A DNA stretch of 64,000 nucleotides from Paraburkholderia guartelaensis (GCF_004353905.1 NZ_SMOD01000016.1:1-64000), one strand, 5' to 3'; shown: positions 1 to 9,182, counted from the first letter of the stretch. Notes: generated from the letters alone by a model not told the origin. Translations and numbers: made by a program.

Positions 1-304
1 AACTGCTGCAGACCCTCGTCCATCAACGCTACAAGCAACGCCGCAGCATCCTCGTCACGTCCAACCGCGTCGTCCAGGACTGGGGGCGCTACCTTCGCGA
101 CAGCACCATGGCTTCGACGATCCTTGACCGTCTGCTGCATCGCTCCAAACTCCTCGAGTTTGAAGGCAAGAGCTATCGTCTCCGTGAAGCCGCTGCCAGG
201 CTTGCCGTCACTGAGGAATCCGACGCATAATCCGCTCGTCCTGCCTGGGGGAATTTAGCCGCCCACAAGTGGAGGAGTTTGAACTGCCCATCGGGGCGAC
301 TGCA
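1..304 (+). mobile_element. Right end of an IS21-family insertion sequence (partial)
   Basis: The window opens inside an IS21-type element: an istB-like reading frame ends at 230 and is followed by repeated terminal-type sequence. Two related units are visible, one with core GAATTTAGCCGCCCA (250-264) and one with GAGTTTGAACTGCCCA (275-290), the kind of multiple terminal repeat known for IS21 elements. The outer tip is not proven. I place it near 304 because the sequence to the right reads back into a ceramidase-like gene and because a tip reading TGCAGTCG on the other strand fits IS21 ends. The transposase gene istA and the left end lie outside the window. Confidence 0.65.
3..230 (+). CDS. 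istB: IS21-type helper ATPase IstB, 3' end only
   Basis: The frame is open from the window edge and stops at 228-230, giving the last 75 residues. The text LVHQRYKQRRSILVTSNR followed by WGRYLRDSTMASTILDRLLH is typical of the C-terminal part of IstB: the sensor-1-like ITSNR segment of its AAA+ ATPase domain and the region that follows. IstB is the ATP-dependent helper that assists the IstA transposase in target capture. The Walker A and B parts lie upstream of the window, so whether the gene is intact cannot be judged. Confidence 0.85.
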   Translation: MLQTLVHQRYKQRRSILVTSNRVVQDWGRYLRDSTMASTILDRLLHRSKLLEFEGKSYRLREAAARLAVTEESDA

Positions 305-1026
305 AAGCGCGGTGCCGCGTTCGCCACCAGAATCAGGGCGGCACCGGCCAGGCCGCTCGATACATGCTTCAGCGCATGCCCCGCGATCACATGGCGAGTG
401 AGTTCCCACACCTGCCAGTCAAGGCTCTCGAAGATCTTGGCCACCCCGTAGAAAACGATCACCATCGTCCAGCCGAATACGCTGTCCACCTTGCGTGTGA
501 GCGTCAAGCCGACGATGAACATGAGCCCGCCGAACTGCAGGATCGCGTACGGCCACAGGCTGTTGAGTGCGAGCCAGTACTCGATCGTGCCTAGCGATAC
601 GGCAACCAGGATGAGCAACGGTACCCAGCCCACGCGCTGCCCGGTGTTCGACGTCCAGAGCATCGCCAGTATGCCGGCGAAGACGATCGTCATCGGCAGG
701 CGATCCCAGACGAGCGTCGCGTCGGAAGGTGCCCAGTGATAGTAGGCCGACCCGATTGCGGTTAGCACGAGCCCGAATCCGGCGACTACCATGCCGGGGA
801 ATTTTGGCGGCTGCCGCGACGCATTTCGTTTCGCCCAACTGAGGCAGGCGATCCCTGCCGCCAGAATGACGAGATTCGACAGCACGTCCGCTGCATGCGG
901 TATCAAGCCCAGCGCGCGTTGGTCCGCGAAGTGGTGATACGACGCCGCCTGCGCCAGCGGCCATACCAGCTGCAACACCGTACCCACCACGAAAAGCAGG
1001 ATGCTGCCAAGCAGCAATCGGGTCAT
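208..1026 (-). CDS. Ceramidase-like membrane protein, C-terminus replaced by IS sequence
   Basis: A polytopic membrane protein of 272 codons with about seven hydrophobic segments. The motif GSAYYHWAPSDATLVWDRLPM (residues about 92-112) and the late GHALKH are the pattern of the alkaline ceramidase / CREST-like hydrolase family, whose members bind zinc through conserved His residues; bacterial substrates are mostly unknown. The start at 1026 is chosen because GGAGACGAG lies about 8 bases upstream and the next residues form a signal-anchor-like helix; a start at 1173 adds 49 unlikely residues. After residue about 241 the reading frame runs into the IS21 end, so the last 32 residues are IS-derived. 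The conserved core seems complete, so the protein may still fold. Confidence 0.65.
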   Translation of the reverse strand: MTRLLLGSILLFVVGTVLQLVWPLAQAASYHHFADQRALGLIPHAADVLSNLVILAAGIACLSWAKRNASRQPPKFPGMVVAGFGLVLTAIGSAYYHWAPSDATLVWDRLPMTIVFAGILAMLWTSNTGQRVGWVPLLILVAVSLGTIEYWLALNSLWPYAILQFGGLMFIVGLTLTRKVDSVFGWTMVIVFYGVAKIFESLDWQVWELTRHVIAGHALKHVSSGLAGAALILVANAAPRFAVAPMGSSNSSTCGRLNSPRQDERIMRRIPQ

Positions 1027-1235
1027 GTTCACGGTGCTCGTCTCCGGGTATGACGTAACACTCAACAGGCGCTGGTGCTGCACAGGTACATCTGGCCGGC
1101 AGGTGGCCGCGGCGGCCCCATGCGAGCTTGCGCACCCTGCCCGTATCATCGGACAAACCAGGCTCGGTAACAAGGTTGGCCCGGTGTCTGGATGCTGTCG
1201 ATTCTTTCAGTCTAGTTGGTGTTGCAGCCGTCGGC

Positions 1236-2807
1236 TTACGGCTCGTCGTAATCATCGCCGGCCTGCTCCAGTTCCCTCAACGCTTCTGCGGGATCCTCCG
1301 GCTTCCCGGCAGCGGTCTCATGAGTGCGCCTCGGTGAATCGACAACGGGAGGAGGCATCTTGCCGATGCCCTCGTCGATGCGTTGCAGGAGATACGGGAA
1401 GAACGGATTCGATGCAATCCGGAACATCGAGTCGAGCGTCAGAATCAACGTGCCGCGTTCTCCGCGCGGCGCGAGCGTACCAAGGTTGACATTGAAGTTC
1501 TCGTCGTCGCCCGGCTCGATGCCGTAGAGCGCATCCGTCACGGGAAATGGAATCGCAACATGCGATAACGAAAAAATATCCGGAGGATAGTCAATGTCCA
1601 AAGGACGAACGTGAGTTGCCACACTGCCGGCATCGACACTGCGTTCGACCGTATGAGCCGAATCTTGTGAGGCGTTGGCGATGACCGTGGTGCGATAGTT
1701 CTGCGGCCCGATGCGCAGCAGTCGTGTGAGCGCCGAATAGGACGCGACGCGCAGGAAGGTTCTGAAACTCACGCTGCGGTTCACATCGAACAACACAATT
1801 TCACTGCCGTTTTCGGGAAGCTTGTCATACAACGACGACATGACAGCAGGGGTGCTGACCGTGAAATCGGTAACCGACTGGAACGTCAGCACGGGAGGGA
1901 GCGACTTCAACCGATTCTCACGCTCGAGCCTCGCCATCTGCTCCTGGATGGCGCGGGTAAGCAGCCAGGACTGACGCGCTGCGTTCACCGGGAACGAGTT
2001 GTATTTGAAGGGGTTGAATTCCGGCACGATGCCGAGCCAGGCGGCCCGCGCGAACGCGGGCAACATCGCGGGTAGTCCCACGAGGCCCGCAAACCGCGCG
2101 TAACGAGTGACTCCGATCATCGGCGAAATGAGCACGAGCCGGGTGGGACGCGTGAGCGCGGGGTTCTCGATGGCGTCCATTGCATATTGCAGGGCAAGCG
2201 CGCCGCCGTTCGAGAAGCCTATCAGTTCGAGCGGCTTGTCCGGGCCCACGCGCCGGCGCGCTTCGCGAACCGCGAGTCGTGTTGCCGCGGCCCATTCTTG
2301 CCATGTGACATTGGTCAGTCCCGCAGGCACGGTACCGTGTCCAGGCAAACGGATGGCGATCGCAACAAAGCCCCGGTCACGATAGTTGCGCGCGATGTGC
2401 CGCAAACTGTAGGGCGAGTCCGTCATGCCATGCAGCAGCACCACCGCTCCAACCGGCGTTCCGGGAGGTTCCAGTATGTACGAGCGGTTCCAGTCCTGAG
2501 CGAAGTGCTCCGGATAGATCGGTGAGCCTTCGTAGTATCGGTTCGACGGGACACGCTCGGATGCTTTGATCTTTTCGACGACGTTGACGTGCACATCCTC
2601 GAAAAGCCGCGACTCCTCCCGCATGTACGCACTCCAGTCGCCGGCGTCTATTTCTTCGACGGTCATCTCCCGCGGCACGTAGGTGTGCCAGACGGATAGT
2701 TCCGGGCCGCGCAGCGAAGACCATGCCCGCAAACCCAATGCGAGTAACGCGAGCACGACCAGTATCGACACGCATATTTTTATTACCTTCAGCGACGTGC
2801 GTAGCAT
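1236..2807 (-). CDS. Membrane-anchored alpha/beta hydrolase
   Basis: A protein of 523 codons with an N-terminal hydrophobic anchor (residues about 7-28) and an alpha/beta hydrolase domain. Seen directly: the oxyanion-type HGMTDSPYS motif (about 126-134), the nucleophile elbow GFSNGG (Ser about 199), and a late SHVAIPF that can supply the catalytic histidine. This fits the serine aminopeptidase S33 / lysophospholipase-like group, but the substrate cannot be named. The tail after about residue 490 is acidic and low in complexity. It lies 108 bases downstream of the outer membrane factor on the same strand and may be the last gene of that operon. The start is uncertain: ATG at 2807 puts the anchor near the N-terminus, while ATG at 2873 adds 22 residues; neither has a strong ribosome-binding site. 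Confidence 0.75.
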   Translation of the reverse strand: MLRTSLKVIKICVSILVVLALLALGLRAWSSLRGPELSVWHTYVPREMTVEEIDAGDWSAYMREESRLFEDVHVNVVEKIKASERVPSNRYYEGSPIYPEHFAQDWNRSYILEPPGTPVGAVVLLHGMTDSPYSLRHIARNYRDRGFVAIAIRLPGHGTVPAGLTNVTWQEWAAATRLAVREARRRVGPDKPLELIGFSNGGALALQYAMDAIENPALTRPTRLVLISPMIGVTRYARFAGLVGLPAMLPAFARAAWLGIVPEFNPFKYNSFPVNAARQSWLLTRAIQEQMARLERENRLKSLPPVLTFQSVTDFTVSTPAVMSSLYDKLPENGSEIVLFDVNRSVSFRTFLRVASYSALTRLLRIGPQNYRTTVIANASQDSAHTVERSVDAGSVATHVRPLDIDYPPDIFSLSHVAIPFPVTDALYGIEPGDDENFNVNLGTLAPRGERGTLILTLDSMFRIASNPFFPYLLQRIDEGIGKMPPPVVDSPRRTHETAAGKPEDPAEALRELEQAGDDYDEP

Positions 2808-2915
2808 GGGTTTTCTCTTGGAAGCGACTTCAAAACACACCGTGACCTTGAACTTCTTCTGCTGCGTATCCATTCGACCGATGCGCAGCCTGGCCCTATG
2901 TCTTTAAAGACTATG

Positions 2916-4382
2916 TCACCTGCCCTGCGAGGCATTGCCTTTTCGGTCGGCGCTCAGGGACACGGGCGTACGCGAATCGGCGATATCCACCCAGCCGCCG
3001 CCCATGGCCTGATACACGCTGATCACCTGGTTATAGCGCGAGGCCTGCAAATTGGCGAGGGCAAGCTCGGCGGAAAACAGGTCGTTTTCGGATATCAGCA
3101 CTTCGAGATAGCCGATCAACCCGTCTTCGAACTTGAGCCGCGAGAACCTCGCATATTCGCGCAAAGCATCGACGCGCTGCTGCTGAAGCGCGGTCTGCTC
3201 GATGGTCATTTGTGAGCTGACGAGCGCATTATTGGTGTCGTTGAACGCGCCCAGCACCGTCTGCCTGTAGACCAGTTCGGCCTGGCGCTTTTGTGCCTCG
3301 GCTGACTGCACCTGGCCAGCAATCGCACCCGACGTGAAGATCGGCCCGGTCAGTCCTGCTGCGACCGACCAGAGCGAGGCGGGCCCGGAAAGGAAGTCGC
3401 CGAATGCGGTACTGACCGAACCCAGCGCCCCCGTCAGCGAGATGGTGGGATAGTAAAGCGCACGCGTGGCGCCGACATTCGCATTGGCCGCGACCAGATT
3501 CTGTTCGGCCTGCAAAATATCGGGCCGCCGCTCGAGCAGTGTCGAAGGCAGATCCGCCGGAATGACAGGAAGCACCAGCTCGCTCACCGACTTGCCTCGC
3601 GCAATGGGCCCGGGATTACGTCCCAGCAGAATGGAGATGCCGTTTTCCACGATGGCGATCTGCTGTTTGATGGCCGGTATCGCGGATTGAGCCAGCTTGT
3701 ACTGCGAGCGCACCTGGGAAAGCTCCGTCTGGGAAACCAGTCCGTCGCGATAGCGCAACTCGAATATGCGTAATGTTTCGCCGAAGTTACTCGCCGTGGC
3801 CCGTGCGACTTCGAGTTGCCGGTCGAGCCCGCGCAGCGTGATGTAGCTGGTCGCCACGCCTGTCACCAGCGAAAGCACGACGCCCCGCTGGGCCTGTTCG
3901 CTGGCATAGACCTGCGCCTGCGCGGCTTCGGTCAGGCGTCTTACCCGGCCGAACAGGTCGATTTGCCAGGAAGCGGACAGCATGCCCTGATAGAGATTGA
4001 ATACGGGATCGAGCAAGGGGGACAGCGGCGGCATCCCGACCTCGCTGGTCCGGTTGCGGCTCACGTTGGCGCCATAGCCGATCTGCGGGAGACCCTGCGA
4101 GCGCGCAGCGCGCAACAAGCCGATGAACTGGTCGATACGCGCCGCTGCGATACGCACGTCCAGATTGCCCTCCAGTGCGGTTTGAATCAGGTCGTTCAAC
4201 ACCGGATCGTCGAATTGCTCCCACCACGCCGTGTCCACGACTTCTTCAGCCGCGGGCAAATCGACCCGCCACGTTGCGGGCACCGCCACCTCGGGGCGAC
4301 TGTAATCGGGCCCCACGCTAATGCAGCCGGCCAGGCAACTGGTAGCGGCGGCAAATATCGCAGCACGCGTCAGCGTTCTCAT
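2916..4382 (-). CDS. Outer membrane factor lipoprotein of an RND efflux system (NodT/OprM type)
   Basis: This is the outer membrane channel of a tripartite pump. The 488-residue protein starts with a lipoprotein signal ending in LAGC (Cys20) and continues GPDYSRPEV, the usual start of mature NodT/OprM family proteins. Two outer-membrane-efflux repeats follow, with the typical ASWQIDLFGR near the middle, and a GGGW ending. ATG at 4382 is chosen because CTGGAG lies nine bases upstream and the lipobox then sits at the right distance. It would pair with the membrane fusion protein and RND pump at 10065-14260, but the antiporter genes lie in between on the same strand; only about 70 bases separate it from the last antiporter gene, so it is probably in the same transcript. 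Confidence 0.9.
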   Translation of the reverse strand: MRTLTRAAIFAAATSCLAGCISVGPDYSRPEVAVPATWRVDLPAAEEVVDTAWWEQFDDPVLNDLIQTALEGNLDVRIAAARIDQFIGLLRAARSQGLPQIGYGANVSRNRTSEVGMPPLSPLLDPVFNLYQGMLSASWQIDLFGRVRRLTEAAQAQVYASEQAQRGVVLSLVTGVATSYITLRGLDRQLEVARATASNFGETLRIFELRYRDGLVSQTELSQVRSQYKLAQSAIPAIKQQIAIVENGISILLGRNPGPIARGKSVSELVLPVIPADLPSTLLERRPDILQAEQNLVAANANVGATRALYYPTISLTGALGSVSTAFGDFLSGPASLWSVAAGLTGPIFTSGAIAGQVQSAEAQKRQAELVYRQTVLGAFNDTNNALVSSQMTIEQTALQQQRVDALREYARFSRLKFEDGLIGYLEVLISENDLFSAELALANLQASRYNQVISVYQAMGGGWVDIADSRTPVSLSADRKGNASQGR

Positions 4383-4452
4383 GACGTACTCCAGGTTCTG
4401 CTGCGACCGCGTCCCGTGTGCGCAGGCGGTGCGGTCGGTTGCGCCACACACA

Positions 4453-6093
4453 TCATGCCGCCACCGCGAGCAGGCCGCCGAACAGCAGCGCCGCGAGCAA
4501 CAGCGTCAGACAGGAGACGGCCCATCCGCGTACGAACGCATCCGTACACACAGCGATGCGTGCGGCCCCCGTGCTGCCTCGTTGCAGTCCGCGCAGGAGG
4601 CCACTGACATCTCCCACAGGCAAGGACGGCACCGTCTTGCCCCATCGGTTCCAGCCAATCGCGAGCGCCGCGCCAACGAGTACCGGCCAGAGTGCCGACC
4701 ACAGCGCCGCGGGAGCCAGGGCCTCGGGTAGCGAGCCTGCCGGGATACGCAGATACAACACCCACGGAACCGCGAGCGAGACCACTACCATTGCCAGCCA
4801 TGCTCCCCTGAACGGCCCCGGAGCGCGCGCGTTGGAATCGGTCGTGGCCACTGCACCCAGACAGCGCACGAAATGAAGCATCAGCAACGTGGTCGCGGCT
4901 GAAGAGGCCGCAGCCAACGACCCGGCCAGATCGCCGCCCAGCAGGTCCTTGGCCGCGTACTTGGCCAGTGCGCCGCCCGTCAACGGCAATCCGCCCAGTC
5001 CAAGCGCGATGACCGCCGTGGGCAGCAGCACCCATCGCAACGATCCGGCACCCGTCAACGCGACCACGCCCACGGCCAGAAACAAAGTGCCTTTGACGAG
5101 CAGATGGTGCGCGGCATAGTAAGCGGCTGCCACGACGGTAGCGGGGTCGCCTGCGGCTAGCCCCATGCCGATCACGGCCATCAGGAAGCCCATCTGGCTG
5201 ACGCTCGAGTACGCAAGCACGACTTTCGGCTGGGACTGGGTGATACCGATCGCTACGCCGTAGAACGCGCCGAACATGCCCAGCGCCGCGAAAGGGATGC
5301 CAAAGTGCGGCCATGCGTCGTTGAAAGTAAATGGCAGAAAACGAACCAATGCGATCACGCTGGCCTTGACCACCGCGCCGCTGAGCACCGCCGCCGCCGG
5401 AACAGGCGCCGCGCGATAGGCGTGCGGCATCCAGAAATGCAGCGGCACCATTCCCGCCTTCATGCCGAGGCCAACCAGGAGCAATAGCAGCGTGGCGTTG
5501 CGCCAGGGCGAGCCCGGCAAGGCTGCAGCCGCATCGCGAATCAGCAGGCTGCCACCAGGCGTGGCCTGTGCGAGCAGGACCAATCCTCCCAGCACGAAAG
5601 CCTCGGCCAGTAATGCAACGCCAAGATAAAGCGCGCCCGCGTATCGGGCTTCGGGCCCGTCGCCCTGGAGCACCAGCCCGCTGGCGCCGACACTCAACAC
5701 CGCCAGCATCAGATAGAAGCCGATCAGATCGGCCGTCAGGAACACGCCCACGCTGCCGGTCAAGGCCATGAGCCAGCAGACGACGAACCCATCGATATCT
5801 TCGCGACCGCGTACATATCGTGCGGCATAGATTCCGGCGAAGAGCCACAACAGCGCCGCCGTGCCGAGCAACACCGCGCCTGGCGTATCGAGCGCGAAAC
5901 TGAGGGCGAAACGGCTGTGGCCGAGCATCAGGGTTTCGCTCTGGCTGGCGCCGACGGCCGCGGCCAGCGCGGGTAGCGCAGCGACAGCGAACCATGACGG
6001 CAGGCACCTGCGAACAGGCGCCGACGCACAGAGCAGCAGCATCAGCAATGGCAACCCGACGGCTGCGACGAGCAGAGCTTGGGAGACGTTCAT
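4453..6093 (-). CDS. Second proton-translocating antiporter subunit (NuoL/MrpA-N or MrpD-like)
   Basis: A 546-residue protein with about 14 predicted membrane helices, of the NuoL/M/N-MrpA/D family (proton antiporter module). Seen: MKAGMVPLHFWMPHAYRAAP, the conserved TM7 lysine region, and VVKAS with the TM8 lysine. In an ungapped alignment with the neighbour at 6090-7604, the TM5 glutamate of the neighbour (LYVALE) is alanine here (FYLMLA), so the usual TM5 Glu appears missing. Start at 6093 overlaps the previous stop in an ATGA. It is the last antiporter gene of the block and probably stands in for the N-terminal part of MrpA, because no separate full-length mrpA is present. Whether it pumps or only supports the complex is open. 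Confidence 0.8.
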   Translation of the reverse strand: MNVSQALLVAAVGLPLLMLLLCASAPVRRCLPSWFAVAALPALAAAVGASQSETLMLGHSRFALSFALDTPGAVLLGTAALLWLFAGIYAARYVRGREDIDGFVVCWLMALTGSVGVFLTADLIGFYLMLAVLSVGASGLVLQGDGPEARYAGALYLGVALLAEAFVLGGLVLLAQATPGGSLLIRDAAAALPGSPWRNATLLLLLVGLGMKAGMVPLHFWMPHAYRAAPVPAAAVLSGAVVKASVIALVRFLPFTFNDAWPHFGIPFAALGMFGAFYGVAIGITQSQPKVVLAYSSVSQMGFLMAVIGMGLAAGDPATVVAAAYYAAHHLLVKGTLFLAVGVVALTGAGSLRWVLLPTAVIALGLGGLPLTGGALAKYAAKDLLGGDLAGSLAAASSAATTLLMLHFVRCLGAVATTDSNARAPGPFRGAWLAMVVVSLAVPWVLYLRIPAGSLPEALAPAALWSALWPVLVGAALAIGWNRWGKTVPSLPVGDVSGLLRGLQRGSTGAARIAVCTDAFVRGWAVSCLTLLLAALLFGGLLAVAA

Positions 6094-7604
6094 GGCAGCC
6101 CCGCTGGCGGCACCACTGTGCGGCCAATCTGGGCCACGTCGACCGGCAGCAGCACGGCGAGGCCAAGCAGGAAAGAACACGTTGCGAGGCCAAGCACGGC
6201 GAGTTGCTGGTAACGAGGCACCTGCTTTTGCGGCGACCAGCCGGGCGCGGCGGGCTCCATCGCGCGCACCACCACCATGAAAACGTAGACGCTCGTGAGC
6301 AGGCCGCCGACCAGCATCACGACCGCCCACCACCATTGCCCCGTCGCGAGTGCCGCCGACATCAGCAGCCACTTGGCCAGAAAGCCTCCGGAAGGCGGCA
6401 AGCCGATCAACGTGGCGCCGGCAAGCGCAAAAGCCGTCAGCGTCATGGGCAGGGCGCGCCCTGCGCCGCGCAGGTCGGCCAGACGGTCATGCCCCAGCGT
6501 GCTATAGATCAGACCGGCCGCGAGAAACATGGCCGCTTTGGCGCTCGCGTGCGATACGGCCTGCAACAGGCCACCCGTGACGGCCCGAGCACTTTCGTGC
6601 TGCACGGCAAGCGGGAACAGCAGGAACAGATAGCCGATCTGGGCGACCGTCGAGTAAGCGATCAAGAGCTTCAGCCGCACCTGGCGCAGCGCCACCACAT
6701 TGCCGAAGAGGATCGCGAGCGCCCCCAGACCTGCAAGCAGTTGCGAGCAGGATCCGCTTGCGATGCCGGCGAAGACGTCGACCCATAACCGCACCACCAC
6801 GAACCACGATCCCTTGATGACCAATGCCGACAGCAGCGCGCTCGCGGCGGCGGGTGCGCCCGCGTGCGCAGGCGGCAACCACAGATGCAGCGGAAACAGC
6901 GCGGTTTTGGCGAGCATGCCGGCCGTCATCAACGCCAACGCGGCCCAGGCTAGCGGCTGCGCCCCTATCCTCGCGGCAAGCAGCGCAATGTCCAGCGTGC
7001 CATAGGCGCCATAGAGCAGAAAAACCCCCAGCAAATAAAGCATCGAGCCGATCAGCGCGTACAACAGATAACGCAACGCAGCCTGCAATGTTTCGGCGCG
7101 GCCATCGAGGGACACGAGAGGAACGCCCGCAAAAGTCAGCAGTTCGAGCGCGACGTAGAGCGTGAAAATGTCTCCGCTCACAAACACCAGATTGAGCGCT
7201 CCCCATACCGCCAGCAGCAGCAGCCAGAACGCCAGCGGCGCGCGCGCCTCGTTCGTGCCGGACGGCGTGCCGAAGTCGCCATTGGCGTATATCGCCACCG
7301 CCCCCACCACCACGGCAACCACCAGCATCATGCACACCGAGAGGCCGTCGGCGCGGAGCATGACGCCCAGCGGCGGCGCCCAGCCGCCCAGCAGATAGCG
7401 CAATGCGTCGCCCGAGACCAGCAGCCTCGCCGCAATCTCCAGCACGACGCCGAAACCGAAGGCGATTGTCACCCAGGCCACGCGTTGCGCGTGGCGTCCG
7501 CCGAGCGCCAACCCCGCCAGCATCCCGGCAAAAGGCAACAACACGGCGAGCGTCAGCAGCAGGCCGCCCGGCGTCGATTGCCCCGTGAGCGCCAGCGTCG
7601 TCAC
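6090..7604 (-). CDS. mnhD: Cation/proton antiporter subunit D (MnhD/MrpD)
   Basis: A 504-residue, 14-helix protein of the proton-pump subunit family shared by complex I (NuoL/M/N) and Mrp antiporters. It keeps the features thought to be essential in MrpD: a TM5 glutamate in LYVALELLTF, a TM7 lysine in AKTALFPLHLWLPPAHAGAP, and the TM8 lysine in LVIKGSW. The start is GTG at 7604, overlapping the mnhC stop as GTGA; the next gene starts inside its stop as ATGA. Translational coupling throughout the block implies a membrane complex made in fixed ratio. Expected role: exchange of external protons for internal Na+ or K+ at the inner membrane. Confidence 0.88.
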   Translation of the reverse strand: MTTLALTGQSTPGGLLLTLAVLLPFAGMLAGLALGGRHAQRVAWVTIAFGFGVVLEIAARLLVSGDALRYLLGGWAPPLGVMLRADGLSVCMMLVVAVVVGAVAIYANGDFGTPSGTNEARAPLAFWLLLLAVWGALNLVFVSGDIFTLYVALELLTFAGVPLVSLDGRAETLQAALRYLLYALIGSMLYLLGVFLLYGAYGTLDIALLAARIGAQPLAWAALALMTAGMLAKTALFPLHLWLPPAHAGAPAAASALLSALVIKGSWFVVVRLWVDVFAGIASGSCSQLLAGLGALAILFGNVVALRQVRLKLLIAYSTVAQIGYLFLLFPLAVQHESARAVTGGLLQAVSHASAKAAMFLAAGLIYSTLGHDRLADLRGAGRALPMTLTAFALAGATLIGLPPSGGFLAKWLLMSAALATGQWWWAVVMLVGGLLTSVYVFMVVVRAMEPAAPGWSPQKQVPRYQQLAVLGLATCSFLLGLAVLLPVDVAQIGRTVVPPAGLP

Positions 7605-7951
7605 CTCGCCTCCGTATTGGCGCGCGCCCCGCCCGACGCCGCGTCACCGTCCGCCGACAGAGAATTCGAGCCCGTTTCCGCGAACCTGCGCAGCATGAGT
7701 CCGACTGCGAGCGCGGAAGCGGCGAACGACACGACAATCGCCGTGATCAATAGCGCCTGCGGCACCGGGTCGCCGGACATGCCGGCGCCAGCTCCCCGAT
7801 GCGCGATCACGGCACAAGCCAGAAAGACGCCATTGCCCGTGAGGTTGAAGGCCAGCACCTTGCGCAAGGGCTGCGGGTTGACGATCAGGCCATAGAGGCC
7901 GAGACCCACGAGGGCGGCGGCGGTCAAGCCGAACAACTGCGAGACGTTCAT
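7601..7951 (-). CDS. mnhC: Cation/proton antiporter subunit C (MnhC/MrpC, NuoK-like)
   Basis: A 116-residue protein with three hydrophobic helices, the size and layout of MrpC, the relative of NuoK. The segment NPQPLRKVLAFNLTGNGVFL is characteristic, followed by DPVPQALLITAIVVSFAASA, matching the family's conserved DPxPQALxLTAIVI motif. The start at 7951 overlaps the stop of the upstream mnhB-like gene as ATGA. The C-terminal 25 residues are polar and variable. It is an obligate partner of the other Mrp subunits. Confidence 0.88.
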   Translation of the reverse strand: MNVSQLFGLTAAALVGLGLYGLIVNPQPLRKVLAFNLTGNGVFLACAVIAHRGAGAGMSGDPVPQALLITAIVVSFAASALAVGLMLRRFAETGSNSLSADGDAASGGARANTEAR

Positions 7952-8892
7952 GGGCTCACCTCCGGCCGCTGCGGTGGCCCGACAAGCAGGAGGACCAGGG
8001 TCACGGCAAGCGAAGGCAGCAGCGCGGCTTCGATGATGATGATCCACAGCTTCGCCCAGCCATCGGGGTACGCGAGAAACGCTCCCGCCACGACGGCGCC
8101 GAGCAGGCCAAGCGCGATGAACACCGCCGGCCCGAGGATCAGCACGGCGCGCAGCCAGCGCCGGCTGACCGGCGGCGCATCACGCAAACCGGACATCATG
8201 ACGAGCAGCCACATGGCGGCAATCACCGTGGCGCCCTGGAATTTGCCGCCCGGATGATCGGCGCCGACCCAGAAAATGTAGATGCCGATCACGACGCCTA
8301 TCGGCGGCAATACGCGCGCGAGATACACCAGAATGTCGTTGGGACTCACCACCTGCGCCAGACCCGGCCTGCCGCCCCAGCAGCGGTCCGGCGCCAGCGA
8401 CCAGACGCCGACCACGCCGAACAGCAACACGATGGCTTCCAGCAGCGTGTCGATCGCGCGGAATGACAGCAGGACGGCCGTGATCGGGTTGCCGACGCCA
8501 GTCGCCTGAATGTGTCTCGCCACCTCGGGCGCCAGGGTCGGCGCGGGGTCCGGCAAGCTCAACAGGCTAACGGCAATCACGACGGCGACCGCCGTGGCGG
8601 CCACGCCTGCCGCGACACGCATCGCGAGGCCCGGCGTTTCGGCCTGGGCCGCCGCTTCAGTTGCCTCGAGCCGCGACGCCGCGCGGATCAGCAGCGCGCC
8701 GGTCAGGCCCGCACCGATGGCCGCTTCGGTCAACGCGACGTCGACAGCACGAAGCACTAGCCAGGCCAGCGTGAGCAGCAGGCCGTAAGGAATGAATCCG
8801 GCGACCGCGGCGAACGTATCGCGCACGACGACCGTCCAGAGCGCAAGCCCCAGCAACAGGATGCCGATACCGACGGAGATGGCGGCGATCAT
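7948..8892 (-). CDS. mnhB: Fused MrpA C-terminal (MbhD/MbhE-like) and MrpB subunit
   Basis: A 314-residue membrane protein that joins two modules. Residues about 1-80 (ending GLTGALLIRAASRLE) look like the MbhD segment, and about 85-160 like the MbhE segment, both of which form the C-terminal part of MrpA in standard operons. From about 185 on (NDILVYLARVLPPIGVVIGIYI, then GADHPGGKFQGATVIA) it is clearly MrpB. The start at 8892 overlaps the mnhG stop (ATGA), the end overlaps mnhC (ATGA). Such fusions are known from EFGBCD-type antiporter operons. The NuoL-like N-terminal part of MrpA is absent here and is probably supplied by the gene at 4453-6093. Confidence 0.82.
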   Translation of the reverse strand: MIAAISVGIGILLLGLALWTVVVRDTFAAVAGFIPYGLLLTLAWLVLRAVDVALTEAAIGAGLTGALLIRAASRLEATEAAAQAETPGLAMRVAAGVAATAVAVVIAVSLLSLPDPAPTLAPEVARHIQATGVGNPITAVLLSFRAIDTLLEAIVLLFGVVGVWSLAPDRCWGGRPGLAQVVSPNDILVYLARVLPPIGVVIGIYIFWVGADHPGGKFQGATVIAAMWLLVMMSGLRDAPPVSRRWLRAVLILGPAVFIALGLLGAVVAGAFLAYPDGWAKLWIIIIEAALLPSLAVTLVLLLVGPPQRPEVSP

Positions 8893-9182
8893 GCACGCTC
8901 CTCCTGCCGGCGCGCGGCGCGCGCGATGAGCTGCGACACATCGGACGACGTCAGCATCACCAGCAGCCAGACCACGATCAGCTTGAGGGCGATCACGATA
9001 TGACCGGTCTGTGGCAGCAGCCCCAGCACCACCATGCCCAAGCCTAGATTGTCGGCCTTGGTCAACGCGTGCAGCCGCGTGTACGTGTCCGGGAACCGCA
9101 ACAGCCCGACTGTACCGGCCACGAAGAAGACAATGCCGGCCAGCATGGCAATGATCGTGAAAATATCGGCTGCGGCTTTCAT
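8889..9182 (-). CDS. mnhG: Cation/proton antiporter subunit G (MnhG/MrpG)
   Basis: A 97-residue protein with three hydrophobic helices. The motif GTVGLLRFPDTYTRLHALTKADNLG (residues about 23-47, read across the helix 1-2 turn) is diagnostic of MrpG/MnhG. The start at 9182 overlaps the mnhF stop as ATGA and its own stop overlaps the next start the same way. MrpG is a small scaffold-type subunit needed for assembly of the antiporter complex. Confidence 0.9.
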   Translation of the reverse strand: MKAAADIFTIIAMLAGIVFFVAGTVGLLRFPDTYTRLHALTKADNLGLGMVVLGLLPQTGHIVIALKLIVVWLLVMLTSSDVSQLIARAARRQEERA

